Source: Chromatiales bacterium (GTDB lineage: Bacteria > Pseudomonadota > Gammaproteobacteria > Thiohalomonadales > Thiohalomonadaceae). From it: a stretch of 32,243 nucleotides of DNA. This document shows, one piece after another, positions 16,999 through 23,639 of the stretch. The notes beneath the pieces were generated by a model, which searched no databases, was not told the DNA's origin, and saw only the letters and a program-made list of their open reading frames with translations. Made by a program: the position numbers and the translations under genes. The DNA is taken from the NCBI GenBank assembly GCA_003251535.1, contig QKFD01000054.1, forward strand, positions 1-32,243. Direction: 5' to 3'. Numbering within the stretch: the first letter of the stretch is position 1; the number at the start of each line of letters is the position of its first letter.

Positions 16999-17997
16999 TT
17001 ACGTTGAGAAGTAGCTATGGCAGGCCCCCCAGCCAGGGGTTCGGCGATAGCCAAGAGTCCGATAGGCGGCTTTGAGGCGATGGGCAGCACCAACTAGTCC
17101 TTTGAAAAGACTCTCAAAGCGAGTGGTTAGATAGCGCCACTGCTCCTGTTCGATGCCTAAGCGTTGAAGAATTGGGGGAAGTCGATGGTTGATAACCCCG
17201 CGCTTACCCTCTTGTAGAATACGGCCCGTGAACTCCACCACCTCTAAGTAATCCATGAGATGGTACGGCAGGCCGGAAGGCATATCCAGGCGCAGGTCAC
17301 CTAAGAACGGGAGTAAGTGGGCAGGTTGCTGTTCTGGCAATTCGGGAGTGTGGGTGGCTATCGCGGCGGCGATCCGCTCTTTCACCGAGGTGTAGTCGGA
17401 CTCCTCTGGCGTATCGGCCAGTTGAGCGCGGATGGGGTTGAGATCGACATAGACCATGCAGGCGAGTATGGCCTTCTCATCTAACAGGGCTTGCGACTTG
17501 AAGCGTCCCTCCCAGAAGCGGCCTGTGCAACCGTCTTCAGCATTGGCCTTGCGGGCGATCTGCTCGTTCATGGCCCGCATGAACCAGCTGAGATCGGCCA
17601 GGCGCGAGCGCCAGAGCGTGACTAGGCCGTCCAAAATCAACCATTCGGCTTTAGAGAGCACTTCCCCCTGTGCAAAGCGACGACTCAACGGGTTGCCGGA
17701 GAAGAGTCCATGCCAACGTTGGATCACCTCTAGCGCCGTCCACTGGGTTGCTGCCTCAGGGTCCATGCGCACAACCACGTGGTAGTGATTGGACATCACA
17801 GCGTAGGCGCAGAGATCCAGTGCAAACAGAGTGGCCAGTTCCCGCAATCGATCCCGTATCCAGCCGCGACGATGCTCAAAGCTACGGCCACTTTCGGCAT
17901 CTTCGCCACAGAGGAAGGCACGGCGGACGCAGCGGACTGAGCAGTGGTAGAACGGGGTCATCTCCAGGCTGACGAGCGCCTTCCTTGGTTTTGTCAT
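16999..17997 (-). CDS. REP-associated tyrosine (Y1/HUH) transposase
   Basis: The 332-residue protein belongs to the IS200/IS605-like Y1 transposase group that associates with REP repeats (RAYT). The N-terminal half has TPFYHCSVRCVRRAFLCGED and the metal-binding HUH motif in SNHYHVVV (about residues 72-79). A later stretch, GCTGRFWEGRFKSQAL ... MVYVDLNPIRA, is typical of the family. It is longer than the shortest RAYTs, as in a well-known subgroup of about 320 residues. The ATG at 17997 is preferred to an upstream GTG at 18006. The frame is intact. Clusters of short hairpin elements lie on both sides, as expected for a transposase with its own repeats. No terminal inverted repeats of a classical IS are seen. 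Confidence 0.88.
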   Translation of the reverse strand: MTKPRKALVSLEMTPFYHCSVRCVRRAFLCGEDAESGRSFEHRRGWIRDRLRELATLFALDLCAYAVMSNHYHVVVRMDPEAATQWTALEVIQRWHGLFSGNPLSRRFAQGEVLSKAEWLILDGLVTLWRSRLADLSWFMRAMNEQIARKANAEDGCTGRFWEGRFKSQALLDEKAILACMVYVDLNPIRAQLADTPEESDYTSVKERIAAAIATHTPELPEQQPAHLLPFLGDLRLDMPSGLPYHLMDYLEVVEFTGRILQEGKRGVINHRLPPILQRLGIEQEQWRYLTTRFESLFKGLVGAAHRLKAAYRTLGYRRTPGWGACHSYFST

Positions 17998-18163
17998 GGT
18001 TTCCACTCGCTATGAAATTGAAGTTATAGATAGATTTACAGATACGGGCCGTTTTGGCAAGGACTGTGAGTGGATGTCCAACGAGGAGGAGTGGCTGGCT
18101 GGCTAGATAGAAGTGGGTGTCCGAGATGGAGGGAGGGGGCAAGGTGGGATAAGGATGGGTGTC

Positions 18164-18210
18164 CAGGGTGAGTGTCAGGGTGAGTGCAGGGTGAGTGGCC
18201 AGGTGAGTGC
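18164..18210 (+). repeat. Degenerate 11-13-base tandem repeat
   Basis: Four successive variants of CAGGGTGAGTG occur between 18164 and 18210, differing by one or two bases and by small length changes. Non-coding. Confidence 0.7.
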
Positions 18211-18227
18211 TCGGCCTTGGCAAGCTT

Positions 18228-18245
18228 CTCGAATGGATGTCCGAG
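18228..18245 (-). repeat. Left inverted repeat flanking the CHAT operon
   Basis: On the minus strand this reads CTCGGACATCCATTCGAG. It matches 21746-21763 on the plus strand at 17 of 18 bases, so the two copies face each other across the three-gene operon. A third copy lies at 21932-21949. Confidence 0.8.
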
Positions 18246-18248
18246 TCG

Positions 18249-18276
18249 TTGCGCGAGTCGTTGGGCGTGTTAATCT
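18249..18276 (+). promoter_or_regulatory. Candidate sigma-70 promoter of the CHAT operon
   Basis: TTGCGC (18249-18254) and TAATCT (18271-18276) are separated by 16 bases, an acceptable -35/-10 pair about 30 bases upstream of the first gene. It starts four bases after the left inverted repeat. A nine-base direct repeat GAGTCGTTG (18243-18251 and 18255-18263) overlaps the -35 region and could be an operator. Confidence 0.4.
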
Positions 18277-18309
18277 CGCCCACGGCTCATGGGAGGGGAG
18301 GCGGTGTGC

Positions 18310-18717
18310 ATGAACGAAGGATTGAAACGCATTTTATTAGCATCTCAGGTCCACGTCCGGTCCGTGGTCAGGCGAAAAGGCCGCACGAACCTCCAATGGC
18401 GAGGTCTGGCGCTGTTGGTGCTGATATCGCCGACCGCGGCATGGGCCGACTGTTTCTGTCTGACCAACGATGATGACGCCGTTTGGTTCGATTGCGTGGA
18501 GCAGCGGCGCCCGCTGACCGTTGATCCGCTGCTCTTCTGCCGAGACAGGCAAACCGGCCGCCTCCAGAGGGTTGAGGATGGACACCTGCTCGATCGGATC
18601 CCCGAGGGCGAGGGATTTTGCCAGCCGTGCCGTATTGAGATCGCCAATGAAGGGGGCAGATACCCCCGTGGCGAAGACGCTGCCACCCCGCCGGCACCTG
18701 CTGAGAGTAACCCATGA
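18310..18717 (+). CDS. Small cysteine-rich exported protein, unknown family
   Basis: This 135-residue protein has an unusually long N-terminal leader ending in a hydrophobic stretch (GLALLVLISPTAAWA) and a likely signal-peptidase site before DCFCLTN, at about residue 46. The mature part, about 90 residues, has six cysteines (CFC, DC, FC and CQPC), consistent with disulfides in an oxidising compartment. It ends in a low-complexity Pro/Ala/Glu tail. I recognise no family. A good GGAGG site precedes the ATG at 18310; a GTG inside the leader would give a more ordinary signal peptide and cannot be excluded. Its stop overlaps the next start (ATGA at 18714-18717). It is the first gene of the CHAT operon. 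Confidence 0.75.
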   Translation: MNEGLKRILLASQVHVRSVVRRKGRTNLQWRGLALLVLISPTAAWADCFCLTNDDDAVWFDCVEQRRPLTVDPLLFCRDRQTGRLQRVEDGHLLDRIPEGEGFCQPCRIEIANEGGRYPRGEDAATPPAPAESNP

Positions 18718-19307
18718 GTATGAGGCCTCAGCTTGTGGACGCCGCCCTGGTGACCACTTTGACTGCCGCGCTGATCTATGTGGCCGGTTGGTCCTTCGCC
18801 CAGCACTGGTTCGATCACTTCAATCTCGGGCTCATCGGTTTGGGGATCCCACTGGAATACCACCTTATGTACGGCCTGTGGGTGCTGTGGGACGCCTGGT
18901 GGCTGTTGGGCACACTCGCTGCCGCGGGGCTGGCGGCGTGGCGTTGGTGGGTACCGGCGCGGCGGCGGTTGCGGGAGGGCTGGCCGCTGGCGCTGCTCCC
19001 GGCGTTTCTGCTGTTCTACGGCCTGGGTGCGCGATGTGCGGATACCGAGTACGCCACGCTCCGCGAACAGGACTTCGCTAGCCTGCCACCGGTGCGGGTG
19101 TGGCTGAATGGGGGCAATAGCAGCGAGCCAAAGATGCAGGCGGTTATAACCGACCTGGCCGCGGGGGGCTATCGGCTGTTGCTCAAGGGGGGAGGTGATC
19201 TCTACCTGATCAAACCTGTCATGGGGAGTGAGCAGCCCGTCGTGCAGATACCCGCTGGCCAGGTACGGGCGATGCGTGTGATCCCGGTCAATCCCGGGTG
19301 GCATTGA
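18714..19307 (+). CDS. Three-helix membrane protein with periplasmic tail
   Basis: The 197-residue protein has three predicted transmembrane segments (about residues 9-30, 52-77 and 88-107) and a C-terminal soluble domain of about 85 residues that looks beta-rich (GGYRLLLKGGGDLYLIKPVMG). The arginine-rich loop between helices 2 and 3 (PARRRLREG) should be cytoplasmic, which places the C-terminal domain in the periplasm. The family is not recognised. It is translationally coupled to the upstream cysteine-rich gene and followed after 37 bases by the TPR-CHAT gene. That order suggests a membrane anchor or receptor for the two exported proteins; this is inference. Confidence 0.78.
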   Translation: MSMRPQLVDAALVTTLTAALIYVAGWSFAQHWFDHFNLGLIGLGIPLEYHLMYGLWVLWDAWWLLGTLAAAGLAAWRWWVPARRRLREGWPLALLPAFLLFYGLGARCADTEYATLREQDFASLPPVRVWLNGGNSSEPKMQAVITDLAAGGYRLLLKGGGDLYLIKPVMGSEQPVVQIPAGQVRAMRVIPVNPGWH

Positions 19308-19327
19308 ACCTCGGGTGGTATTGAAAC
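19295..19327 (+). repeat. Short direct repeat across a stop codon
   Basis: CGGGTGGCATTGAAC (19295-19309) is followed by CGGGTGGTATTGAAAC (19312-19327). The duplication covers the end of the membrane-protein gene and the leader of the CHAT gene. ATTGAAAC also ends the CRISPR repeat at the window start, but the rest does not match. Confidence 0.6.
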
Positions 19328-19344
19328 AGGAAGGGAGGCGACGG

Positions 19345-21702
19345 ATGGTGAGGTCTTTGCTGATCGGAGGGCTGCTGCTCTGGGCCGGTGCCAGCGCTGC
19401 GCTGGAAGAGGGTGGCTCCACCACGGTCGAGGCTGTGGTCCAGGAACTCCAGGGTGAGCTGGGGCGGGCGCCGAGTGACGAGGAGGTTGTTCGGCGCCTG
19501 AATGCACTAACTGTCGCGGCCTACGGCAAAGGAGACTATGCGCAGGCCGAAGCGGCGGCGAGGCTGGCATGGACAGAGGGCCGAGGCCGATTGGGCGAAG
19601 AGCACCCCGTTACCCTCGTTAGCCTCAACAACCTTGCTGCTTTGTATGATGCCCAGGGCCGTTACGGAGAAGCGGAGCCGCTTTTGCAGCGCGCCCTGGA
19701 GACCCGTGAGCGCGTGCTCGGGCGCGAGCACCCCGATAGCCTCGTTAGCCTCAACAACCTTGCTGCTTTGTATAAATCCCAGGGCCGTTACGGAGAAGCG
19801 GAGCCGCTTTATCAGCGCGCCCTGGAGACCAGTGAGCGGGTGCTCGGGCGCGAGCACCCCGATAGCCTCAGCAGCCTCAATAATCTTGCTGGTTTGTATT
19901 ATGCCCAGGGCCGTTACGGAGAAGCGGAGCCGCTTTATCAGCGCGCCCTGGAGACCAGTGAGCGCGTGCTCGGCCCCGACCACCCCGACACGGTCGCGGT
20001 GCAACTCAACCTCGCCGTAGCGCTTATCAACCAGAACAGGGTCACCCAGGCGCTACGCACACTCCGAACACTGGATAGCCGCCTGCACGCCTTCGTCACC
20101 GGCCAACTCGCCACCACCGAGCGGGAGCGGGTGCGCCGCGGGTGGTTGCTATCCCAATCCAGTTTCCAGGACGTGGTATTTACCCTTGCCCTGAAGAGCA
20201 CCGATACCGATGCCCACCGTCTGGCGGCCGACATCCTGCTGCGCTGGCATCGCCTGGCGGGGGAGGAGGAGGGGGCCATTGCCCATCTCCTGCGCACCAG
20301 TCACGACCCGCAGCTGTTGGCGGAGGCGGAGGCGCTGCGCCGGGCCCGGACCGAGTACAGCCACCTGGTCAACTCCGCCAACCCCGCCCCCACCGCCCTG
20401 CGCGCTGCCCAGGTGCGCATGGAGCGGCAGGAGGTGGCGCTGGCGGCCCGCAGCCGCCCGTTCGCCAGCCTGCGGGCCGGTCGCCAGGTGGAGTGGGAGG
20501 CGGTCCAGTCCGCCCTGCCGCGGGGCTCGGCCCTGCTGGCCCTGCGCATGTACAAACCGGTCGATTTCAAGACCGGCCGGGCGGGCGCGCCGCACTGGCT
20601 CGCCCTGCTGCTACCCCAGGAGCCGGAGGCGGGGCCGGAGCTGTATCTGCAAGACCTCGGCCCGGTCTCCGCCACCATCCCGCTGCTGCGCGAACTGCGC
20701 GAAAGCGGCTCCGACGCGGCGGCCCAGGCGCTCTACGCCACGCTGTTCGGCCGCCTGGACGAGCAGCTCGCCGGCTACCGAGAGCTGTTCATCGCCCCCG
20801 ATGGTGAGCTGGAGCTGGCGCCGTTCGCCCGCCTGCGTCTCCCGGATGGCCGTTTCTGGGTCGAGCGTCAGCCGCTGCACCGGCTCCTGAGCGGGCGCGA
20901 CCTGCTGCCCACCGGCACGGCCGGCATGGGCGAAGGCATGGTGGTGTTCGGCGGCATCGACTACAGCACCTATGGGCCGGCCGAAACCGCTGCCGCGAAG
21001 GAGGGCCCCGCCGCCAGCGGCGGCGAGCTGCTGGCGGCGAGCCGGCGCCTACGCGACGAACGCGGAGAGTTCAAGCTGTTAGAGCATACGGGGGTTGAAG
21101 CGGAGGGGGTGGCGGGCTTCTACTGGGACTACCACCAGCGTGCGCCGGTTGTGTGGCAAGGGGCAGAGGCCAGCGAGCAGCGCCTCAAATCCCTGGCGCG
21201 CCCGCCCCGCATCCTCCACCTGGCCACCCACGGCTTCTTCCTGAGCCAGAGCCAGAAGCGCGCCGAGCGTCCTGCCACCCTCGCCGGCCTCGCTCTGGCG
21301 GGAGCCAACCTGGGGCGCAAGGGGCAACTGAGCCCCACAGGCGAAGACGGCCTCCTCTATGCCCTGGAGGTGCAGGACCTTTACCTGGAAGGCACCGAGC
21401 TGGTGACCCTCTCCGCCTGCGACACCGCTCTCGGCCAGGTGGACTACTCGGAGGGGGTCTATGGGCTGGTGCGCGCCTTCCGCATCGCTGGTACCAGAGA
21501 TGTGCTGATGACCCTCTGGCCGCTGGACGACGCCCTGGCGCAGGGGTTCATGGAGGGGTTTTATCGCCGCCTGTTCGACGGTTCCGGAAAGCGGCCCGCC
21601 GAGGCGCTACGGGAGACCCAACTGGCCTGGATCGGCGACAGCGACCCGCGCCGGCGCGATCCCAAGTATTGGGCGCCCTACGTGCTGGTGGAGGGGCGGT
21701 AG
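19345..21702 (+). CDS. Exported TPR-CHAT caspase-like protease
   Basis: The 785-residue protein begins with a cleavable-looking signal peptide (MVRSLLIGGLLLWAGASA, about residues 1-18). A TPR region follows (about residues 85-220) with three full kinesin-light-chain-type repeats of 42 residues, each with LNNLA(A/G)LY ... GRYGEAEPL. A helical spacer comes next, then a C-terminal CHAT domain (about 490-785). The presumed catalytic pair is His629 in LHLATHGFF and Cys692 in LSACDTALG; both are present. CHAT domains are caspase/separase-related cysteine proteases, and the TPRs would bind a partner or substrate. The ATG at 19345 follows an AGGGAGG site; an in-frame GTG at 19315 is rejected because it would bury the signal peptide. 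Export separates it from cytosolic CRISPR-linked TPR-CHAT proteins. Confidence 0.92.
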   Translation: MVRSLLIGGLLLWAGASAALEEGGSTTVEAVVQELQGELGRAPSDEEVVRRLNALTVAAYGKGDYAQAEAAARLAWTEGRGRLGEEHPVTLVSLNNLAALYDAQGRYGEAEPLLQRALETRERVLGREHPDSLVSLNNLAALYKSQGRYGEAEPLYQRALETSERVLGREHPDSLSSLNNLAGLYYAQGRYGEAEPLYQRALETSERVLGPDHPDTVAVQLNLAVALINQNRVTQALRTLRTLDSRLHAFVTGQLATTERERVRRGWLLSQSSFQDVVFTLALKSTDTDAHRLAADILLRWHRLAGEEEGAIAHLLRTSHDPQLLAEAEALRRARTEYSHLVNSANPAPTALRAAQVRMERQEVALAARSRPFASLRAGRQVEWEAVQSALPRGSALLALRMYKPVDFKTGRAGAPHWLALLLPQEPEAGPELYLQDLGPVSATIPLLRELRESGSDAAAQALYATLFGRLDEQLAGYRELFIAPDGELELAPFARLRLPDGRFWVERQPLHRLLSGRDLLPTGTAGMGEGMVVFGGIDYSTYGPAETAAAKEGPAASGGELLAASRRLRDERGEFKLLEHTGVEAEGVAGFYWDYHQRAPVVWQGAEASEQRLKSLARPPRILHLATHGFFLSQSQKRAERPATLAGLALAGANLGRKGQLSPTGEDGLLYALEVQDLYLEGTELVTLSACDTALGQVDYSEGVYGLVRAFRIAGTRDVLMTLWPLDDALAQGFMEGFYRRLFDGSGKRPAEALRETQLAWIGDSDPRRRDPKYWAPYVLVEGR
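19621..19998 (+). repeat. Three near-identical 126-base units encoding TPRs
   Basis: Units at 19621-19746, 19747-19872 and 19873-19998 each encode one 42-residue TPR. The DNA, including silent positions, is nearly unchanged over most of each unit (for example GGCCGTTACGGAGAAGCGGA in all three), which points to recent duplication or gene conversion rather than old repeats kept alike by selection on protein alone. Confidence 0.9.
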
Positions 21703-21740
21703 GGGCGGTTATCTGGGGTTGCCAGATATAAGCCACCCAG

Positions 21741-21912
21741 AACTACTCGGACACCCATTCGAGGAGTTGGGCTTTGTCGCGTATCCGGACAGCCACCCCG
21801 TTGAACCTATGATGGGTTTCGCCTCCGGCTCTACGCCATCCTACCGGGAGGAAGTATCTGGACATCCATCGGATCTGGGTCAAAAAAATTCAGATGGGTG
21901 TCTGGGGAAGTA
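21741..21912 (+). repeat. Composite direct repeat, copy 1
   Basis: This copy starts AACTACTCGGACACCCATTC and ends TCTGGGGAAG(TA). It contains, in order: the 18-base element (21746-21763), a variant GGACAGCCACC, a hairpin-capable GATGGGTTTCGCC ... CCATC stretch, TGGACATCCATC, a run of seven A residues and the opposed CAGATGGGTGTCTGG. The period to copy 2 is 186 bases. Confidence 0.9.
21746..21763 (+). repeat. Right inverted repeat flanking the CHAT operon
   Basis: CTCGGACACCCATTCGAG is the inverted partner of 18228-18245, with one mismatch. It lies 44 bases after the stop codon of the TPR-CHAT gene. Confidence 0.8.
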
Positions 21913-21926
21913 GCTGGGTGTCGGCA

Positions 21927-22114
21927 AACTACTCGGACACCCATTCGAGGAGTTGGGCTTTGTCGCGTATCTGGACAGCCATCCCGTCGAACCTATGATG
22001 GGTTTCGCCTCCGGCTCTACGCCATCCTACCGGGAGTGTCTGCGAGTATCCGAGGGAGTATCTGGACATCCATCGGATCTGGGGTTAAAAAAATTCAGAT
22101 GGGTGTCTGGGGAA
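21927..22114 (+). repeat. Composite direct repeat, copy 2
   Basis: This repeats copy 1 with scattered substitutions (for example GTATCTGGACAGCCATCCCGTC for GTATCCGGACAGCCACCCCGTT) and an insertion of about 16-20 bases at about 22036-22056. A further partial copy of the end motif (GGTGTCTGGGGAAGTA) is at 22125-22140. Confidence 0.9.
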
Positions 22115-22408
22115 GGGGGAAGTAGGTGTCTGGGGAAGTAAGCGCGATGTAGATCAGCGTTAGTGCAGCGTAACCCGACAACTCTCCGCAGGGGCACAAC
22201 CGTTCATCCAGCCAGTGCTGGAGGCGGGCGAGTCGCGGCCCTCTGAGCATGGTTGAGCGGGGCGCCCATGGAACCTCCCCCAGGCCGCTGCTGGGGTGCA
22301 AAGTTGATTTCCATCTCCCTTGGCAGGCTGGATAGTCTGTGACCGTTTGGGGCCTCGCTACGGTGGGGTAACTCCATGAAATCCTGAAAAAAGCGCCCAG
22401 TTTCGGTT

Positions 22409-22424
22409 TGGCACGGCGTTTGAC
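22409..22424 (+). promoter_or_regulatory. Candidate sigma-54 promoter of the hyb operon
   Basis: TGGCACG (22409-22415), four bases, then TTGAC (22420-22424) is one base off the -24/-12 consensus TGGCACG-N4-TTGC. It lies 57 bases before the start of the small-subunit gene. Sigma-54 control of uptake hydrogenases is known in several proteobacteria. The changed C in the -12 GC makes the call uncertain. Confidence 0.35.
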
Positions 22425-22445
22425 TCTTCTCTGACGGGCACCGCT

Positions 22446-22466
22446 GTGAAGCGGTTCACGAAACCG
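22446..22466 (+). promoter_or_regulatory. Overlapping alternative hairpins in the hyb leader
   Basis: GTGAA-GCGG-TTCAC (22446-22459) and CGGTT-CACGA-AACCG (22452-22466) share bases and cannot form together. They lie just upstream of the ribosome site (AGAGAGGCG) of the first hyb gene. No known riboswitch is recognised. Confidence 0.3.
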
Positions 22467-22480
22467 TAGAGAGGCGAACG

Positions 22481-23635
22481 ATGAGCAACCAGTGGCTGGA
22501 GCGCGAGAAGTGGTTCGACGCGAGCGAGGTGGAGGTCCGCACCGGGATCAACCGCCGCGATTTCTTGAAGTTCTGCACCGGCGTGGCGGCTACCCTCGGC
22601 CTCTCCGGTAACGCCGGGCTCGCTATCGCCGAGGCGGTGACCAATAAGCAGCGGCCGCCGGTGATCTGGCTCTCTGGCCAGGAGTGCACCGGTTGTACGG
22701 AGTCGCTGCTGCGCTCTTACCACCCCACGGTGGAGCAGCTGGTGCTGGAGCTGATCTCGCTGGAGTATAGCGAGACCCTGAGCGCCGCCGCCGGCCACCA
22801 GGTGGAGGAGAATCGGCGGCGGGCGATGGAGCAGTATAAGGGGCAGTATGTGCTGGTGGTGGAGGGCTCCATCCCCACCAAGGATGGCGGCATCTACTGC
22901 AAGGTGGCGGATAAGACCTTCCTCCACCATGTGGAGGAGACCGCTGCCGGTGCCGCCGCGGTGATCGCCATCGGCTCCTGCGCCTCTTGGGGCGGTATCC
23001 CCTCATCCGGCCCCAACCCCACCGGCGCTGTCGGCGTCCCCCAGGTGGTGACCGACCGGCCGCTGGTCACCGTCCCCGGCTGCCCGCCCAACCCTTACAA
23101 CTTCCTCGCTACCGTGCTCCATCTGCTCACCTTCGGCAAGCTGCCGGCGCTGGATGAGAAGCTGCGGCCCAAGTTTGCCTACTCCCGCCTGATCCACGAG
23201 AACTGCGAGCGGCGCGCCCACTTTGACGCCGGTCGCTTTGCCCTGGAGTTTGGGGATGCGGGCCACCGGCAGGGGTGGTGTCTCTACAAACTGGGCTGCA
23301 AGGGGCCGGAGACCTACGCCAACTGCCCGCAGATCCTGTTTGGGGATGTCGGTTCCGGCTCCTGGCCGGTGGGTACGGGTCACCCCTGTTTCGGTTGTAC
23401 CGAGCAGGGGGTCGGTTTCACCAAGGCGATCCACGCCTTGGCCCACGTCAAGAATGTGGAGCCGCCGGCCCACTTCCCGCGGATTGAGGAGGAGCAGGGG
23501 CGCGGGGTCAGTGCCGGCACGGCCGCCTTCGCCGGGGCGCTGGGGGGGCTTGCGGTAGGCGCCGGGGCGATGGCGGTGCGGGATATGCGCAAGGAGGAGG
23601 CAACGGCGCAGAAGAGCGATAAGGCGGAGGGGTGA
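22481..23635 (+). CDS. hybO: [NiFe]-hydrogenase small subunit, Hyb type
   Basis: The 384-residue electron-transfer subunit of a periplasmic, membrane-bound hydrogenase carries three Fe-S clusters. A twin-arginine signal (NRRDFLKF, Arg25-Arg26) exports it folded together with the large subunit. Cluster ligands are seen in CTGCTES (Cys69, Cys72), IGSCASWGG, PGCPPNP, and the C-terminal set CERRAHFDAGR ... LGCKGPETYANCP ... HPCFGCTEQGVGF. A hydrophobic C-terminal helix (AGTAAFAGALGGLAVGAGAMAV) anchors it in the membrane. It opens a six-gene operon in the order of E. coli hybOABCDE. The nearby leader has a sigma-54-like site and alternative hairpins. Confidence 0.97.
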   Translation: MSNQWLEREKWFDASEVEVRTGINRRDFLKFCTGVAATLGLSGNAGLAIAEAVTNKQRPPVIWLSGQECTGCTESLLRSYHPTVEQLVLELISLEYSETLSAAAGHQVEENRRRAMEQYKGQYVLVVEGSIPTKDGGIYCKVADKTFLHHVEETAAGAAAVIAIGSCASWGGIPSSGPNPTGAVGVPQVVTDRPLVTVPGCPPNPYNFLATVLHLLTFGKLPALDEKLRPKFAYSRLIHENCERRAHFDAGRFALEFGDAGHRQGWCLYKLGCKGPETYANCPQILFGDVGSGSWPVGTGHPCFGCTEQGVGFTKAIHALAHVKNVEPPAHFPRIEEEQGRGVSAGTAAFAGALGGLAVGAGAMAVRDMRKEEATAQKSDKAEG

Positions 23636-23639
23636 GCCC

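Larger units (their letters stand above)
18068..18245 (-). repeat. Cluster of GGACAYCCA elements right of the transposase
   Basis: Read on the minus strand, four elements carry GGACATCCA or GGACACCCA: complements of GAGTGGATGTCCAAC (18068-18082), GAAGTGGGTGTCCGAG (18110-18125), GGATGGGTGTCCAG (18152-18165) and GAATGGATGTCCGAG (18231-18245). They have the same core as the cluster on the far side of the transposase gene and as the repeats at 21741-22114. Confidence 0.75.
17998..18309. other. Repeat-rich region between transposase and CHAT operon
   Basis: This divergent intergenic stretch holds four elements with the core GGATGTCC or GGGTGTCC, a degenerate tandem repeat, the left inverted repeat of the CHAT operon and that operon's likely promoter. 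No gene is seen; open frames at 18113-18313 and 18207-18473 are repeat-driven or shadows. Confidence 0.7.
21703..22480. other. Long non-coding repeat region before the hydrogenase operon
   Basis: About 780 bases without a supported gene. 21741-22114 is a tandem duplication of a composite repeat. 22141-22200 has a GTTAGTGCAGCGTAACCCGA stretch resembling half of a common proteobacterial dispersed hairpin repeat. From about 22300 the sequence is ordinary and includes the probable hyb promoter and leader. Frames of 60-75 codons at 21719-22141 come from the repeats. Confidence 0.75.

Noticed and set aside
16999-17997. Complete IS200/IS605 insertion sequence with defined ends
   Set aside because: The gene is intact, but no paired left and right ends or target-site pattern can be drawn; the surroundings fit a domesticated RAYT with repeats better.
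18319-19327. ATTGAAAC sequences near 18320 and 19319 as stray CRISPR repeats
   Set aside because: Only the eight-base tail is shared; the CGCTCCC/GGGAGCG hairpin is missing and there is no periodicity.
19345-21702. TPR-CHAT protein as part of a Craspase (type III-E CRISPR) system, given the CRISPR array in the same window
   Set aside because: The protein has a signal peptide, no Cas7-11-like gene is present, the array is of the type I-C repeat class, and it lies some 19 kb away.
21719-22141. Three frames of 62-75 codons as small repeat proteins
   Set aside because: They are generated by the tandem nucleotide repeat and occur in different frames in the two copies.
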